From assembly GCA_966112615.1 (NCBI GenBank), contig CBHWDO010000001.1, positions 310,001 to 374,000 of the forward strand: DNA of 64,000 bases. The letters run 5' to 3'. Both the position numbers and the translations under genes were made by a program. Numbering within the stretch: position 1 is the first letter of the stretch; the number at the start of each line of letters is the position of its first letter. The notes beneath the pieces are model-generated. The model had not been told where the DNA came from. It ran no database searches and was given only the letters and a program-made list of their open reading frames with translations. Origin of the DNA: Flavitalea sp966112615. Lineage in GTDB: Bacteria > Bacteroidota > Bacteroidia > Chitinophagales > Chitinophagaceae. Shown here in pieces: positions 1 through 9,400 of this stretch.

Positions 1-110
1 TTTTCTTCCATAGTTGATTTTTTTGCTGCCGGAGCAGTTTGTGAGTAGCTGCAATTTTGCAGCCCCAATGCCAGTGACATTACCATCACAAAATGAATGA
101 TCTTCTTCAT
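1..110 (-). CDS. N-terminus of a secreted protein or lipoprotein (partial)
   Basis: The reverse strand reads 36 codons from an ATG at 110 to the window edge without a stop. The first residues are MKKIIHFVMVMSLALG followed by LQNCSYSQ, which is a charged start, a hydrophobic core and a cysteine that could be a lipid attachment site, although LQNC is not an ideal lipobox. The readable mature part is Ala/Lys-rich. The rest of the gene lies outside the window, so no function can be given. It is divergent from the adenylate kinase gene. Confidence 0.6.
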   Translation of the reverse strand, partial: MKKIIHFVMVMSLALGLQNCSYSQTAPAAKKSTMEE

Positions 111-279
111 GATAATCAATTGTAACAAATCTACGGCATGCTGGTTCGGAGCGATTTGGTTTAGCAAAGTTTTGACTTTATTTGAGAGTTTCTACAATTC
201 AGTTAAAAATCTTAGATGACTTTTACTCTTGTTAAAGTATCTTTACGACCTATTCTAACAATCATTTTAAGGGACTAGG

Positions 280-858
280 ATGTTTAATTTAATTCTTTTT
301 GGCCCTCCGGGCAGCGGTAAAGGCACTCAATCTGAGAGACTTATTGAAAAATATGGACTGATCCATTTGTCGACCGGCAACCTCCTCAGGGAAGAAATTG
401 CTAACCAGACAACACTCGGACTGGAAGCCAAAAAGCTGATGGACCAGGGTCAACTGGTTCCTGATGCAGTGGTAGTTGGGATGATCGATTCTGCGATCAC
501 CAATAATCCCCAGGCTAAAGGGTTCCTGTTCGATGGATTTCCCAGAACCGTAGCCCAGGCGGAAGCACTGGATGCTTTGTTAAAGAATAAAGGAGCTGAG
601 ATAAATATCGTCCTGGCTCTTGAGGTAGGTACCGAGGAGCTTGTGTCCCGCCTGCTGAACCGTGGTAAAACCTCTGGTCGCAGCGACGATACCAATGAAT
701 CTGTGATCCGCGCCCGTTTACAGGAATATAACAACAAAACTGCACCGGTTGCCAGCTACTATGAGCAATTCGGCAAGGTTCAACGTATAAAAGGCGAAGG
801 CTCTATCGACCAGATCTTCCAGGCATTGGCGGATGAGATAGAGGCGGTGAAAGCGTAG
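280..858 (+). CDS. adk: Adenylate kinase
   Basis: This cytoplasmic enzyme interconverts ATP plus AMP and two ADP. The P-loop GPPGSGKGTQ is at residues 8-17, the AMP-binding part reads LSTGNLLREEI, and the FPRT motif follows near residue 88. At 192 aa it is the short form: where enterobacterial enzymes carry a long LID insert, this protein has only a short RGKTSGRSDD segment. The start ATG at 280 follows a purine-rich AAGGGACTAGG stretch. It stands alone, divergent from the gene at the window start and convergent with the lipoprotein gene at 933; a 16-bp inverted repeat separates the two stops. The identification is firm. Confidence 0.97.
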   Translation: MFNLILFGPPGSGKGTQSERLIEKYGLIHLSTGNLLREEIANQTTLGLEAKKLMDQGQLVPDAVVVGMIDSAITNNPQAKGFLFDGFPRTVAQAEALDALLKNKGAEINIVLALEVGTEELVSRLLNRGKTSGRSDDTNESVIRARLQEYNNKTAPVASYYEQFGKVQRIKGEGSIDQIFQALADEIEAVKA

Positions 859-877
859 TGGAAGACGAGGTGAGAAT

Positions 878-928
878 TTGAGGAGATGAGGAGATGAGAA
901 TGATTTCCTCAACTCCTCATCTCCTCAA
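878..928. repeat. Perfect 16-bp inverted repeat of GAGGAGAT words between convergent genes
   Basis: The left arm TTGAGGAGATGAGGAG (878-893) is the exact reverse complement of the right arm at 913-928, with a 19-nt loop. The surrounding DNA keeps repeating the words GAGGAGAT and CTCCTCAACTCC. The same CTCCTCAACTCCTCATCTCC wording recurs near 11346. It could act as a terminator for both convergent genes, but there is no clear T-run, so it is annotated as a repeat. Confidence 0.75.
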
Positions 929-932
929 CTCC

Positions 933-1394
933 TTATCTTCTTAATAAAGAATCCCCCTTCCCCACAGCCCCTAAAATCACCTCCTTCACCTTCTCCACCT
1001 TCACTTTCTCAGACTCCAGGTAGGCTTTTCTTTCAGGTTTTCCTTCAAGCGTATCTGCTTTGAAGTTAACCATCCAGTTATTCATATCATCATCAGCCTG
1101 TTGAAGCTGTAATTGAAGAGCTTCATACTTGCCCAATTGCATTTTTTCCGGATCATTCTGGGGTAAAGCCTTGATCGAATCAATGATCCTGGATGTTTCC
1201 TTCAGGTATTTTGAGATCTTACCCATTTTCGCCATCCCTATATCATGCCCCTCCATAACATCATGGTACAAGCTGTCTTCGGCAGTTTTCAGGATCGGAG
1301 TAAACCCATCGGTCCGAACTGTTTCCTCCTCTTTCTCCTTACATGCCAACATTGAAAGCAGTAAAACTGCCACTAAAGCATTTTTCATTTTCAA
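933..1394 (-). CDS. Putative lipoprotein of unknown function, Lys/Glu-rich
   Basis: The 153-aa product starts with a short basic segment, a hydrophobic core and a good lipobox (LSMLAC, Cys18), so it should be a lipoprotein. A second ATG at 1388 would remove only two residues and fits equally well. The mature part is highly charged, with long Lys/Glu/Asp/Gln stretches (for example KVEKVKEV near the end), and looks mostly helical. I do not recognise a catalytic motif or a named domain. It is convergent with adk and divergent from paaZ, with about 90 bp of shared upstream DNA, so it is probably transcribed alone. Confidence 0.75.
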   Translation of the reverse strand: MKMKNALVAVLLLSMLACKEKEEETVRTDGFTPILKTAEDSLYHDVMEGHDIGMAKMGKISKYLKETSRIIDSIKALPQNDPEKMQLGKYEALQLQLQQADDDMNNWMVNFKADTLEGKPERKAYLESEKVKVEKVKEVILGAVGKGDSLLRR

Positions 1395-1486
1395 TTTTTA
1401 ATTGTTACAAAATTAACCCTCCCTCCTTAAAAGCCTGCCCGATAAATATCACTTTACCTTAAATTCGTTTACTAACGCTTGTTTGT

Positions 1487-3529
1487 ATGTATAAACTAGG
1501 AAATTATGTGCTTGGCAACTGGATCGAAGGTGATGGAGATGGACAAACACTTTTCAATGCAGTAACCGGAGATCCGATCGCAGCCGCAACAACGAAAGGA
1601 TTAGACTATCATCAGATCTTACAATACGCCCGGACTGTTGGAAACCCGGCCCTAAGAAAAATGACTTTCCACGAACGGGGACGAATGCTGCGAGCCCTTG
1701 CGCTTCATCTTAGGGAACACCTTAATAAATTTTACCAGGTCAGTTACCAGACAGGTGCCACCAAGGCGGACAGCTGGATAGATATTGAAGGGGGGATTGG
1801 AAACCTTTTTTCCTATGCCTCGCTAAGAAAAAAATTTCCTGATCAGCCTTATGCACTCGATGGCGATTCTATCAACCTAAGTAAAAGCGGATCTTTTATA
1901 GCGCAGCACTTACTTGTACCAAAGGAAGGTGTTGCCATACACATCAATGCTTTCAACTTCCCGGTATGGGGCATGCTGGAAAAGATCGCAGTGAATCTCC
2001 TTGCCGGAGTTCCTGCAGTCGTGAAACCAGCAACTATCACTTCCTATCTCACAGAATCTGTGGTGAAAGAGATCATAGCTTCAAACATTCTACCTAAAGG
2101 AGCGCTGCAACTGGTTTGTGGTTCAGCCGGTGATCTGCTTGATCATGTACAGGAACAGGATGTAGTGACCTTTACCGGATCTGCATCAACGGGGCAGATG
2201 CTTAAGTCGACCAAAGCCATTCTTGAAAATAATGTCACTTTCAACCAGGAATCTGATTCCCTTAATTGCATTGTTCTTGGAATGGATGTTGAGCCGGGCA
2301 TGCCGGAATGGGATATTTTCATCAAAGAAGTAAGGAGAGAAATGACGGTGAAGGCCGGACAGAAATGTACTGCCATCAGAAGGATCTTTGTTCCTGAAAA
2401 TCGAATGGAAGAAGTCTGGAAGGCCATAGCAACATCACTTCAACAAACCACCATCGGCAATCCGCTGAACGACAAAGTAAGGATGGGAGCGTTGGCCGGC
2501 AGATCGCAGCGTGAGGAAGTGATCAACCAGGTGCAGAAATTACTTGCCAGTTCACAGATCGTTTATGGATCACTTGACAGTGCCGAACTGATTGAGGCGG
2601 ATTACAACAAGGGTGCATTCCTGAGTCCATTATTATTGATGAATGAACGACCCTTCGAGTCTGAAGCAGTGCATACTGTGGAAGCGTTTGGACCGGTGAG
2701 TACCATCATGCCTTATAAGGATCTTGAAGAATCGATAATGCTGGCAAAAAAAGGACAGGGTTCGCTGGTTTGCAGCATGGTTACTTCGAATGATCAATAT
2801 GCCAAAGAATTTGTAGTTGGAGCTGCAACTCACCACGGAAGAATTCTTTTGTTGAACAGGGAATCTGCGAAAGAGAGTACAGGTCATGGATCCCCACTTC
2901 CATTGCTGGTTCATGGTGGTCCGGGCAGAGCAGGTGGCGGAGAAGAAATGGGAGGTATCAGAGGTGTTCACCATTATATGCAGAGAGTGGCTGTGCAGGG
3001 TTCGCCAACAACCATCACTGCGGTTTCAAATGTTTACCAGCAGGGAGCGGCTGTACATGAAGAGGAGAAGCATCCTTTCAGAAAGCATTTCGAGGAATTG
3101 AAGATTGGGGATTCGTTGCAAACGCATAAGCGAACAGTTACTGAGGCAGATATTGTGAACTTCGCCAATGTAAGCTGGGACCATTTTTATGCCCATACAG
3201 ATCATACTTCTTTGGAAGGAACACTTTTTGAAAAGCCTGTAGCACATGGATATTTCATATTGAGTGCAGCTGCCGGCTTATTTGTGGATGCAAAGAAAGG
3301 TCCGGTATTGTTGAATTATGGACTGGAAGAATGCCGGTTCCTGAAACCAGTGTATGCAGGATCAACGATCCAGGTTAAATTGACCTGTAAGGAAAAGATC
3401 GACCAGGAGCAGCGTGAACCAAATGATATTCCAAAGGGTATAGTAAAGTGGCTGGTGGAGGTTAAGGATGAAACCCAGGAGCTTGTTGCACTTGCCACTA
3501 TCATGACGATGGTGAAAAAACTGGGATAG
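1487..3529 (+). CDS. paaZ: Bifunctional PaaZ: semialdehyde dehydrogenase and oxepin-CoA hydrolase
   Basis: PaaZ opens the oxepin ring of phenylacetyl-CoA degradation and oxidises the resulting aldehyde. Residues 1 to about 520 form an aldehyde dehydrogenase domain, with the general-base Glu255 (NQESDS) and nucleophile Cys294 (AGQKCTA). Residues from about 535 form a MaoC hot-dog hydratase domain, with the WDHFYAHTD and KPVAHGYF signatures. The length of 680 aa matches known PaaZ proteins. No paaABCDE ring-epoxidase genes are in the window, so the rest of the pathway must be elsewhere or absent. A crotonase 0.6 kb downstream may belong to the same beta-oxidation-like route. Aldehyde dehydrogenase-MaoC fusion is diagnostic; the exact substrate is inferred. 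Confidence 0.92.
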   Translation: MYKLGNYVLGNWIEGDGDGQTLFNAVTGDPIAAATTKGLDYHQILQYARTVGNPALRKMTFHERGRMLRALALHLREHLNKFYQVSYQTGATKADSWIDIEGGIGNLFSYASLRKKFPDQPYALDGDSINLSKSGSFIAQHLLVPKEGVAIHINAFNFPVWGMLEKIAVNLLAGVPAVVKPATITSYLTESVVKEIIASNILPKGALQLVCGSAGDLLDHVQEQDVVTFTGSASTGQMLKSTKAILENNVTFNQESDSLNCIVLGMDVEPGMPEWDIFIKEVRREMTVKAGQKCTAIRRIFVPENRMEEVWKAIATSLQQTTIGNPLNDKVRMGALAGRSQREEVINQVQKLLASSQIVYGSLDSAELIEADYNKGAFLSPLLLMNERPFESEAVHTVEAFGPVSTIMPYKDLEESIMLAKKGQGSLVCSMVTSNDQYAKEFVVGAATHHGRILLLNRESAKESTGHGSPLPLLVHGGPGRAGGGEEMGGIRGVHHYMQRVAVQGSPTTITAVSNVYQQGAAVHEEEKHPFRKHFEELKIGDSLQTHKRTVTEADIVNFANVSWDHFYAHTDHTSLEGTLFEKPVAHGYFILSAAAGLFVDAKKGPVLLNYGLEECRFLKPVYAGSTIQVKLTCKEKIDQEQREPNDIPKGIVKWLVEVKDETQELVALATIMTMVKKLG

Positions 3530-3578
3530 AGGTGTTTTCCATCATTGAAGTGAAGTTAGGAAGAAGGAAATTGTGTGG

Positions 3579-3965
3579 ATGAAGCATAATGAAGTGAGTG
3601 ATGTAGTGTTGAAGGTGGCCCTAGAGATTCATATAAATCTTGGACCCGGATTGTTAGAATCTGTTTATGAATCTATATTAGATTATGAACTCCGGGAAAG
3701 GTATCATCTCAAAGTAGAAAGACAGGTTGCTTTTCCATTATTTTGGAAGGGGATGAAGATGGGTAGAACGTTTAGGGCTGATCTAATTGTTAAAAATCTT
3801 GTTGTAGTTGAAGTAAAAGTCGTAGACTTTGTTAGTGATGCTCATAAGAAACAATTACAAACTTATTTGAAAATAAGCGGGCTTAAATTGGGTTTAATTT
3901 TAAACTTCAATCTGGAATTAATGAAATATGGAATTCATAGAACTGTACTAGGAATTATAGATTAA
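3579..3965 (+). CDS. GxxExxY family protein with PD-(D/E)XK nuclease-like core
   Basis: The 128-aa product carries the family motif G24-L-L-E27-S-V-Y30 in a conserved GPGLLESVYE stretch. It also has D68 (FRADLIV) followed by E78-V-K80 (VVEVKVV), the arrangement expected of a PD-(D/E)XK nuclease fold. No function is established for the family. I prefer the ATG at 3579; a GTG at 3573 would add two residues. It sits between paaZ and a crotonase, genes it has no obvious link with, and a 37-nt imperfect inverted repeat begins 5 bp after its stop. That setting suggests a dispersed or mobile cassette rather than a metabolic gene. Confidence 0.85.
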   Translation: MKHNEVSDVVLKVALEIHINLGPGLLESVYESILDYELRERYHLKVERQVAFPLFWKGMKMGRTFRADLIVKNLVVVEVKVVDFVSDAHKKQLQTYLKISGLKLGLILNFNLELMKYGIHRTVLGIID

Positions 3966-3970
3966 CTTAA

Positions 3971-4096
3971 CTCTGTGCCTCTGTGCCTCATATTCCTCTG
4001 TGAAAAAATATTGGGATTTTAACTAACGGGTAAAACTTCAAGAATAAATCTCTCGATAATTTTTCACGGAGGTATATGAGGCACAGAGGCAAGGAG
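3971..4096. repeat. Long palindrome (37-nt arms, 33/37 matching) after the GxxExxY gene
   Basis: The left arm is 3971-4007, containing TGCCTCTGTGCCTCATAT, and the right arm is 4060-4096. Reverse-complemented, the right arm matches at 33 of 37 positions; the loop is 52 nt. The arms are built from reiterated CTCTGTGCCT words. The element begins 5 bp after the GxxExxY stop codon and ends 16 bp before the crotonase start. It is too long and too imperfect for a simple terminator, and no T-run follows either arm. Confidence 0.8.
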
Positions 4097-4112
4097 AAAA
4101 AACCATTGAACC

Positions 4113-4883
4113 ATGTCAACAGGATACGTTACATCGCAAACCAACAAAGGCATTACCACCATCGAATTTTTCCACCCCCAGAGCAACTCACTACCTTCCG
4201 CAATTCTTGAACAACTGGCCCAAAAAATCCATGCAGCAGGGATCGACGAAGAAACCAGTGTGATCATCCTTCGTTCAGCTGGCACTTCCGCATTCTGCGC
4301 GGGTGCTTCTTTTGATGAACTGATGTCTATCAAAACCGCCGACGAAGGCCTCGAATTCTTCTCGGGCTTTGCAAATGTTATCAATGCCATGAGAAAGATC
4401 CCGAAATTTATTATCGCACGCATTCATGGAAAATGTGTTGGTGGTGGAGTAGGACTTGCTGCGGCTGCGGATTATGCTATTGCATGTGAAGGAGCTGATA
4501 TCCGGTTGTCTGAACTAGCCGTTGGAATTGGCCCATTCGTAGTTGGACCTGCAGTAGAACGCAAAATTGGAATAGGTGCCTATTCGCACTTGTCCATTGA
4601 TGCGAATATGTGGCGCAATGCCGATTGGGCAAAACGCAAAGGACTTTATGCTGAAGTTCATCCCGAACCAACAGGTATGGATGAATCCATTGCCCGACTC
4701 GCCAATGTTCTCTCTCATTCCAGCCCCGAAGCCATGAAAGAAATGAAAAAAGTTTTCTGGAAAGGAACTGAAAACTGGGACCAGCTTCTTTCAGAACGAG
4801 CCTCCATTTCAGGACGACTGGTTCTGAGTAGCTTTACCAGGAAGGCAATTGAAAAGTTTAAGGAAGCGAGGGTGAAATCTTAG
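4113..4883 (+). CDS. Enoyl-CoA hydratase/isomerase (crotonase) family protein
   Basis: The 256-aa protein has the crotonase layout: the oxyanion-hole stretch AFCAGASFDEL near residue 70, then GKCVGGGVGL near residue 110, then LSELAVGIGPF near residue 132. Compared with mitochondrial enoyl-CoA hydratase, the second catalytic glutamate is kept (Glu134) but the first is a glycine (Gly114 in GGGVGL). That pattern is seen in isomerases and other crotonases, so a plain hydratase label is unsafe. The neighbourhood, after paaZ, suggests a role in CoA-linked aromatic or fatty-acid catabolism, but the repeat and GxxExxY gene in between weaken the operon argument. The start is the ATG at 4113. Confidence 0.85.
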   Translation: MSTGYVTSQTNKGITTIEFFHPQSNSLPSAILEQLAQKIHAAGIDEETSVIILRSAGTSAFCAGASFDELMSIKTADEGLEFFSGFANVINAMRKIPKFIIARIHGKCVGGGVGLAAAADYAIACEGADIRLSELAVGIGPFVVGPAVERKIGIGAYSHLSIDANMWRNADWAKRKGLYAEVHPEPTGMDESIARLANVLSHSSPEAMKEMKKVFWKGTENWDQLLSERASISGRLVLSSFTRKAIEKFKEARVKS

Positions 4884-4890
4884 AATAAAC

Positions 4891-4970
4891 AGAATACACT
4901 GAATACGCGGAATACATGGAAGTCTCCGTGTATTCTGTGTATTCCATGTATTCCGTGTATTCCATTCCCG
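4891..4970. repeat. Inverted repeat of GAATACA / TGTATTC words between convergent genes
   Basis: On the left, GAATACACTGAATACGCGGA and the bases after it run to about 4919. On the right, near 4933-4966, TGTATTCCATGTATTCCGTG is close to its reverse complement. From there to about 5012 the sequence changes to CTTCACGTCTCCATGT-type words in a roughly 9-10 bp rhythm. It fills the gap between the crotonase stop and the efflux-factor stop. This is the same style of low-complexity palindrome as at 878-928 and 3971-4096. Confidence 0.65.
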
Positions 4971-5013
4971 TCTCCAGGTCTTCACGTCTCCATGTCTTCA
5001 CGTCTCCACGTCT

Positions 5014-6435
5014 CTAATTCCCCCCCAACGCCCTATACACCCCAATACTCGCAGCATATTGATTCCTGCGGGTTTGGATCAATTCGATATTGGTTCTTAA
5101 AGCATTTTGTCTTGCCAATAAAACTTCAAGATATGTGGCCCTTCCGGTCCTGAACAATTCTGAAGACACTTCAATCGCTGATGCACTGATTTCGGATTCA
5201 CGCTTCTTCAAAGCATAACTTTCCTGCAAATTTTTGATCCTGCTGATGCCCTGGAATACTTCAAGAAAACTTTTGGTTACCACTCCTTCATAATTCAGCA
5301 AAGCCTCTCTCTGCAAGGAATTGGCACGATTGAATTCAGCCCGGATAAAATTCCTGTTGATGATGGGACCGGTAACGCCCGCCACTAAACTATATGCAAT
5401 GGATTCAGGAAACCTGAATAACAAGCCCGCTTTATATGCCTGCAAACCTACGCCTGCTGTAAGGTTCAGGGCCGGATAAAATGCTGCCCTTGCTGCATGC
5501 ACATCCGCTTTGGAAGCCTGCAACTCCCACTCTGCCTGCCTGATATCTGGTCTTCTGCTTATCAATGAAGATGGAACACCATACTTCAACACCTGTGGCT
5601 GAGCAATTGAAAAGAAAGATGTATCGCGGTCAACATGCTGCGCATATCTTCCTGCCAGCAAATTGATCCTGCTTTCGATCTCATTGATCTGCTGAATCAC
5701 ATCGATCTTATAACTTCTCATATTCAGCAACTGCGCTTCAAACTGCTGCACCGCCAATTCATTCACTATCGCCGCTTCTTTCTGAACCTTTACCAGTTCA
5801 ATAGCTTCTTCCTGGAGTTTGATGGTTTGATCCAGCACTCTAATCACTTCATCTGCTGCAAGCAATTCATAATATGCATTTGCAGTTTCTGAAACTAGCG
5901 CAGTCTGTATCAGGTTTCTTCCTTCAACAGTTGCATAGAACCTGGCCATCGCTGCTTTCTTCCTGCTTTTCAATTTTCCCCATAGATCTATTTCCCAACT
6001 TGATTGCAATCCAAAATAAAAATCTGGAAGATCAATTGGAACACGCTTTCCTTTTTCAATGTCAGTTGAAATGTTACCCGCTCCATCCATGGTGTACAAT
6101 CCATATCGCCTGATCGCAGGAGCCGCTACTGCATTGACCTGTGGCTTAAGAAAACCCTTCGACTGCAACACCATGGCCTGTGCCATGTCAATGCGCTGAG
6201 AGGCAATCTGCAAATCAAAATTATTTGCAATAACACTATCGATCAGTGCATTAAGCTTCGCTGAAGTGAAGAATGCAGTTCTACGGATATCAGCACTTGT
6301 TGTTGTGTCTGATGATTGTCCATCAAAGGTTGACGGTAAACTTCGTTTATCCATCGACGTTAGTGCAGGAACTTTACATCCTGCACCACCGATTAGTAAT
6401 GAAACTATTAATATTTGTATGAATGATTTGTACAT
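5014..6435 (-). CDS. RND efflux outer-membrane factor (TolC/OprM type lipoprotein)
   Basis: This 473-aa protein should form the outer-membrane channel of a tripartite efflux pump. A signal peptide ends in a lipobox (GGAGC, Cys20), as in OprM/NodT-type factors. The body shows the two-fold family pattern, with ISRRPDIRQAEWELQASKAD in the middle and long helical stretches rich in Ala, Gln, Glu and Arg near both the first and second repeats. It is the last gene of the leftward operon and starts 2 bp after the pump gene stop, so it is very likely translated from the same message. Family assignment is secure; the transported compounds cannot be read from sequence. Confidence 0.92.
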   Translation of the reverse strand: MYKSFIQILIVSLLIGGAGCKVPALTSMDKRSLPSTFDGQSSDTTTSADIRRTAFFTSAKLNALIDSVIANNFDLQIASQRIDMAQAMVLQSKGFLKPQVNAVAAPAIRRYGLYTMDGAGNISTDIEKGKRVPIDLPDFYFGLQSSWEIDLWGKLKSRKKAAMARFYATVEGRNLIQTALVSETANAYYELLAADEVIRVLDQTIKLQEEAIELVKVQKEAAIVNELAVQQFEAQLLNMRSYKIDVIQQINEIESRINLLAGRYAQHVDRDTSFFSIAQPQVLKYGVPSSLISRRPDIRQAEWELQASKADVHAARAAFYPALNLTAGVGLQAYKAGLLFRFPESIAYSLVAGVTGPIINRNFIRAEFNRANSLQREALLNYEGVVTKSFLEVFQGISRIKNLQESYALKKRESEISASAIEVSSELFRTGRATYLEVLLARQNALRTNIELIQTRRNQYAASIGVYRALGGN

Positions 6436-6437
6436 GA

Positions 6438-9400
6438 TCAGATTGTTTCAGTGTATGGTTTTTCTTCTCTTACTCCTTTCTTATGAAATTTTTCTTCGAT
6501 GGTTGCGAAAATGAAATACAATCCAGGGATAATGATCACCCCGAAAATGGTTCCGAATAACATTCCACCTGCAGCAGCTGATCCAATTGTTTTGTTTCCA
6601 ATTGCACCTGCACCAGAAGCAAATAACAACGGAATCAAACCGGCAATAAATGCGAATGATGTCATTAGAATAGGTCTTAACCTTGACTCTGCACCTTCAA
6701 TGGCAGCTTCGAACGGACTCATTCCTTCACGATGTTTCATCGATGCAAACTCAACGATCAGAATCGCATTCTTTCCTAACAAACCGATCAGCATGATCAT
6801 GGCAACCTGCGCATAGATGTTATTCTCCAATCCCATCATCCACAACATCAGGAATGCTCCGAAGATCCCTGTAGGTAATGACAGGATCACCGGCAATGGT
6901 AAAAGGAAGCTTTCATATTGTGCCGCCAGCAGGAGGTAAACAAACAACAAACAGATCAAAAAGATGAACACTGCTTCATTTCCAGCAAGTGCCTGGTCGC
7001 GTGAAGATCCCGCCCAGTCATAGCTGTAGCCCTGCGGTAGTGATTTGGCCGCTTCATCTTTGATCGATTGAATTGCCTGTCCACTACTGAATCCCTTCGC
7101 AGGTTCACCGTTCACCATTGCAGCAGGATACATGTTGTAACGCGTTACAACTTCAGGTCCATAGATCTTTTCAATTCTTAAGAATGCATTCATCGGCACC
7201 ATTTCTCCATCCTTATTCTTAACGAAAAGATTCATGATGTCTTCAGGCTTTGCACGGTACTCAGGTAATGCCTGTACCATCACTCGATAAAGCTGGTTGA
7301 ACCGAATAAAGTTTGTGGCATATTCACTACCAAGGAATGTTTGCAGTGTACTCAGGATATCTGCCACTACAACTCCCTTCTGTGCTGCTTTTACATTGTC
7401 AATATGCACCATGAATTGCGGGAAGCTTGCATCAAAAGTGGTGAAAGCATTCGAAATAGCAGGTTGCTTATTCAATTCACCGGAGAACTTGGTGGCAACT
7501 TCTTCCAGTTTTTTCAGATCACCTTTTCCTGTACGATCGAGTAGCCTCAATTCGAATCCACTCGCATTACCAAAGCCGGGAACAGGAGGCGGTGTAAAGA
7601 ATTCAATCTTCGCATCCTTGATATAAGCAGTCTTTTCCTTGAGTTCTTCAATGATCTCTTTATCGGATTTACTCCTGGCTCCCCAGTTCTTTAAACTGAT
7701 CAGGTTCATACCAAATGAAGCACCGGTACCATCCGACAAAACGTTGAAACCTGCAAGTGTTGAAACCGAGGATACGCCTTCAATTGATTGCGCTGTTTTC
7801 TGAATTTCATCCACCACTTTTTCGGTTCTCTCAAGTGTTGCACCTGCAGGAGTCGTGATACTTGCATAAATGGTTCCCTGGTCTTCATTCGGAATAAATC
7901 CTGTTGGCAATATCTTGCCGAACAGACCTGTACCAAAACAGAATGCTATCAGTACAACGAATGTCAAAACTCTCCTGCTAACTATTGCTCCTACAAGTCT
8001 TCTGTATTTATCAGACAATCCATCATACCAGTTATTGAAACCCGCGAAGAACCTGTTCAATATTGTTTTCTTCTTCGGACCATGATGCGGACGTTTCAGC
8101 ATGATCGCACACAATGCAGGTGTGAGTGTTAATGCAACAACACCTGATAAGACAATTGACACGGCGATGGTCAGAGAGAATTGCTTGTAGAAGATTCCTG
8201 CTGAACCCGGCATGAATGATACCGGCAGAAACACTGCAGACATCACCAGCGTGATGGCAATGATCGCACCACTGATCTCTCTCATCGCCCGTTCTGTGGC
8301 TTTCTTAGGCCCGATCTTCGATTCCTCCATTTTCGCATGCACCGCTTCAATCACCACAATGGCATTATCGACCACAATACCAATTGCAAGTACCAATGCA
8401 AAGAGCGTGATCATGTTAAGAGAAAAATCCATCAGGTTCATGAAAAAGAATGTACCGATCAATGATACCGGTACTGCAATCGCAGGAATGATTGTAGAAC
8501 GCCAGTCCTGCAGGAATATAAATACCACAAGGGATACAAGAATGAATGCTTCGATCAATGTCTTCACCACTTCATGAATGGATGCATCCAGGAATTCAGA
8601 TACATCATAACTGATCGTATAATCAAGTCCAGGAGGGAAATCTTTTTTCAACTCTTCCATCCTTGCCTTGATATTCGCAATTACTTCACGGGCATTACTA
8701 CCAGGGCGCTGCTTGAGCATTATCGCTGCAGAAGGCTTACCATTTTCCTTCGACAGAACATCATATTCCTGCGAGCCGAAATCCACTTCAGCAATATCTT
8801 TCAGCCTGATGATCTGACCATCAAAAGTGCTTTTGATCACAACTTCTTCATACTGTTCCTTGGTGTTATACTTACCGGTATACTTCAATACATATTGAAG
8901 AGATTGCGCCTGTCGGCCGGAGCTTTCTCCGATCTTACCCGGAGCAGCTTCAACGTTTTGTTCTTTCAGACTTTTCACCACATCATCTGTGGAGATATTG
9001 TAGGTGGTCATCTTAACAGGATTGAGCCAGATACGCATTGAATATTCACGGGAACCCATGATATCTGCAAAACCAACACCTTCAATCCTTTTCAACTCTG
9101 CCATCAGGTTGATATCGGTGTAGTTGTACAGGAATTTTTCATCCATGGAAGGATCATTACTGAGCATGTTTACATAAAGCAACATACTGTTCTGAACCTT
9201 CTCTACGATTACACCGGATTTGATCACTTCTTCAGGAAGTTCATCAAGAATAGAAGATACACGGTTCTGTACGTTTACGGCGGCAACATCGGGATCAGAA
9301 CCCGCTTTAAAAATCACCTGGATCACACTGGTACCATCATTACCGGAAACAGAAGACATATACTGCATTCCAGGAACACCATTGATAGCACGTTCAAGTG

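Noticed and set aside
3573..4112. Insertion sequence around the GxxExxY gene
   Set aside because: The inverted repeats lie on one side of the gene, not at both ends, no target duplication was seen, and no transposase motif is present. Kept as a repeat-nuclease hypothesis only.
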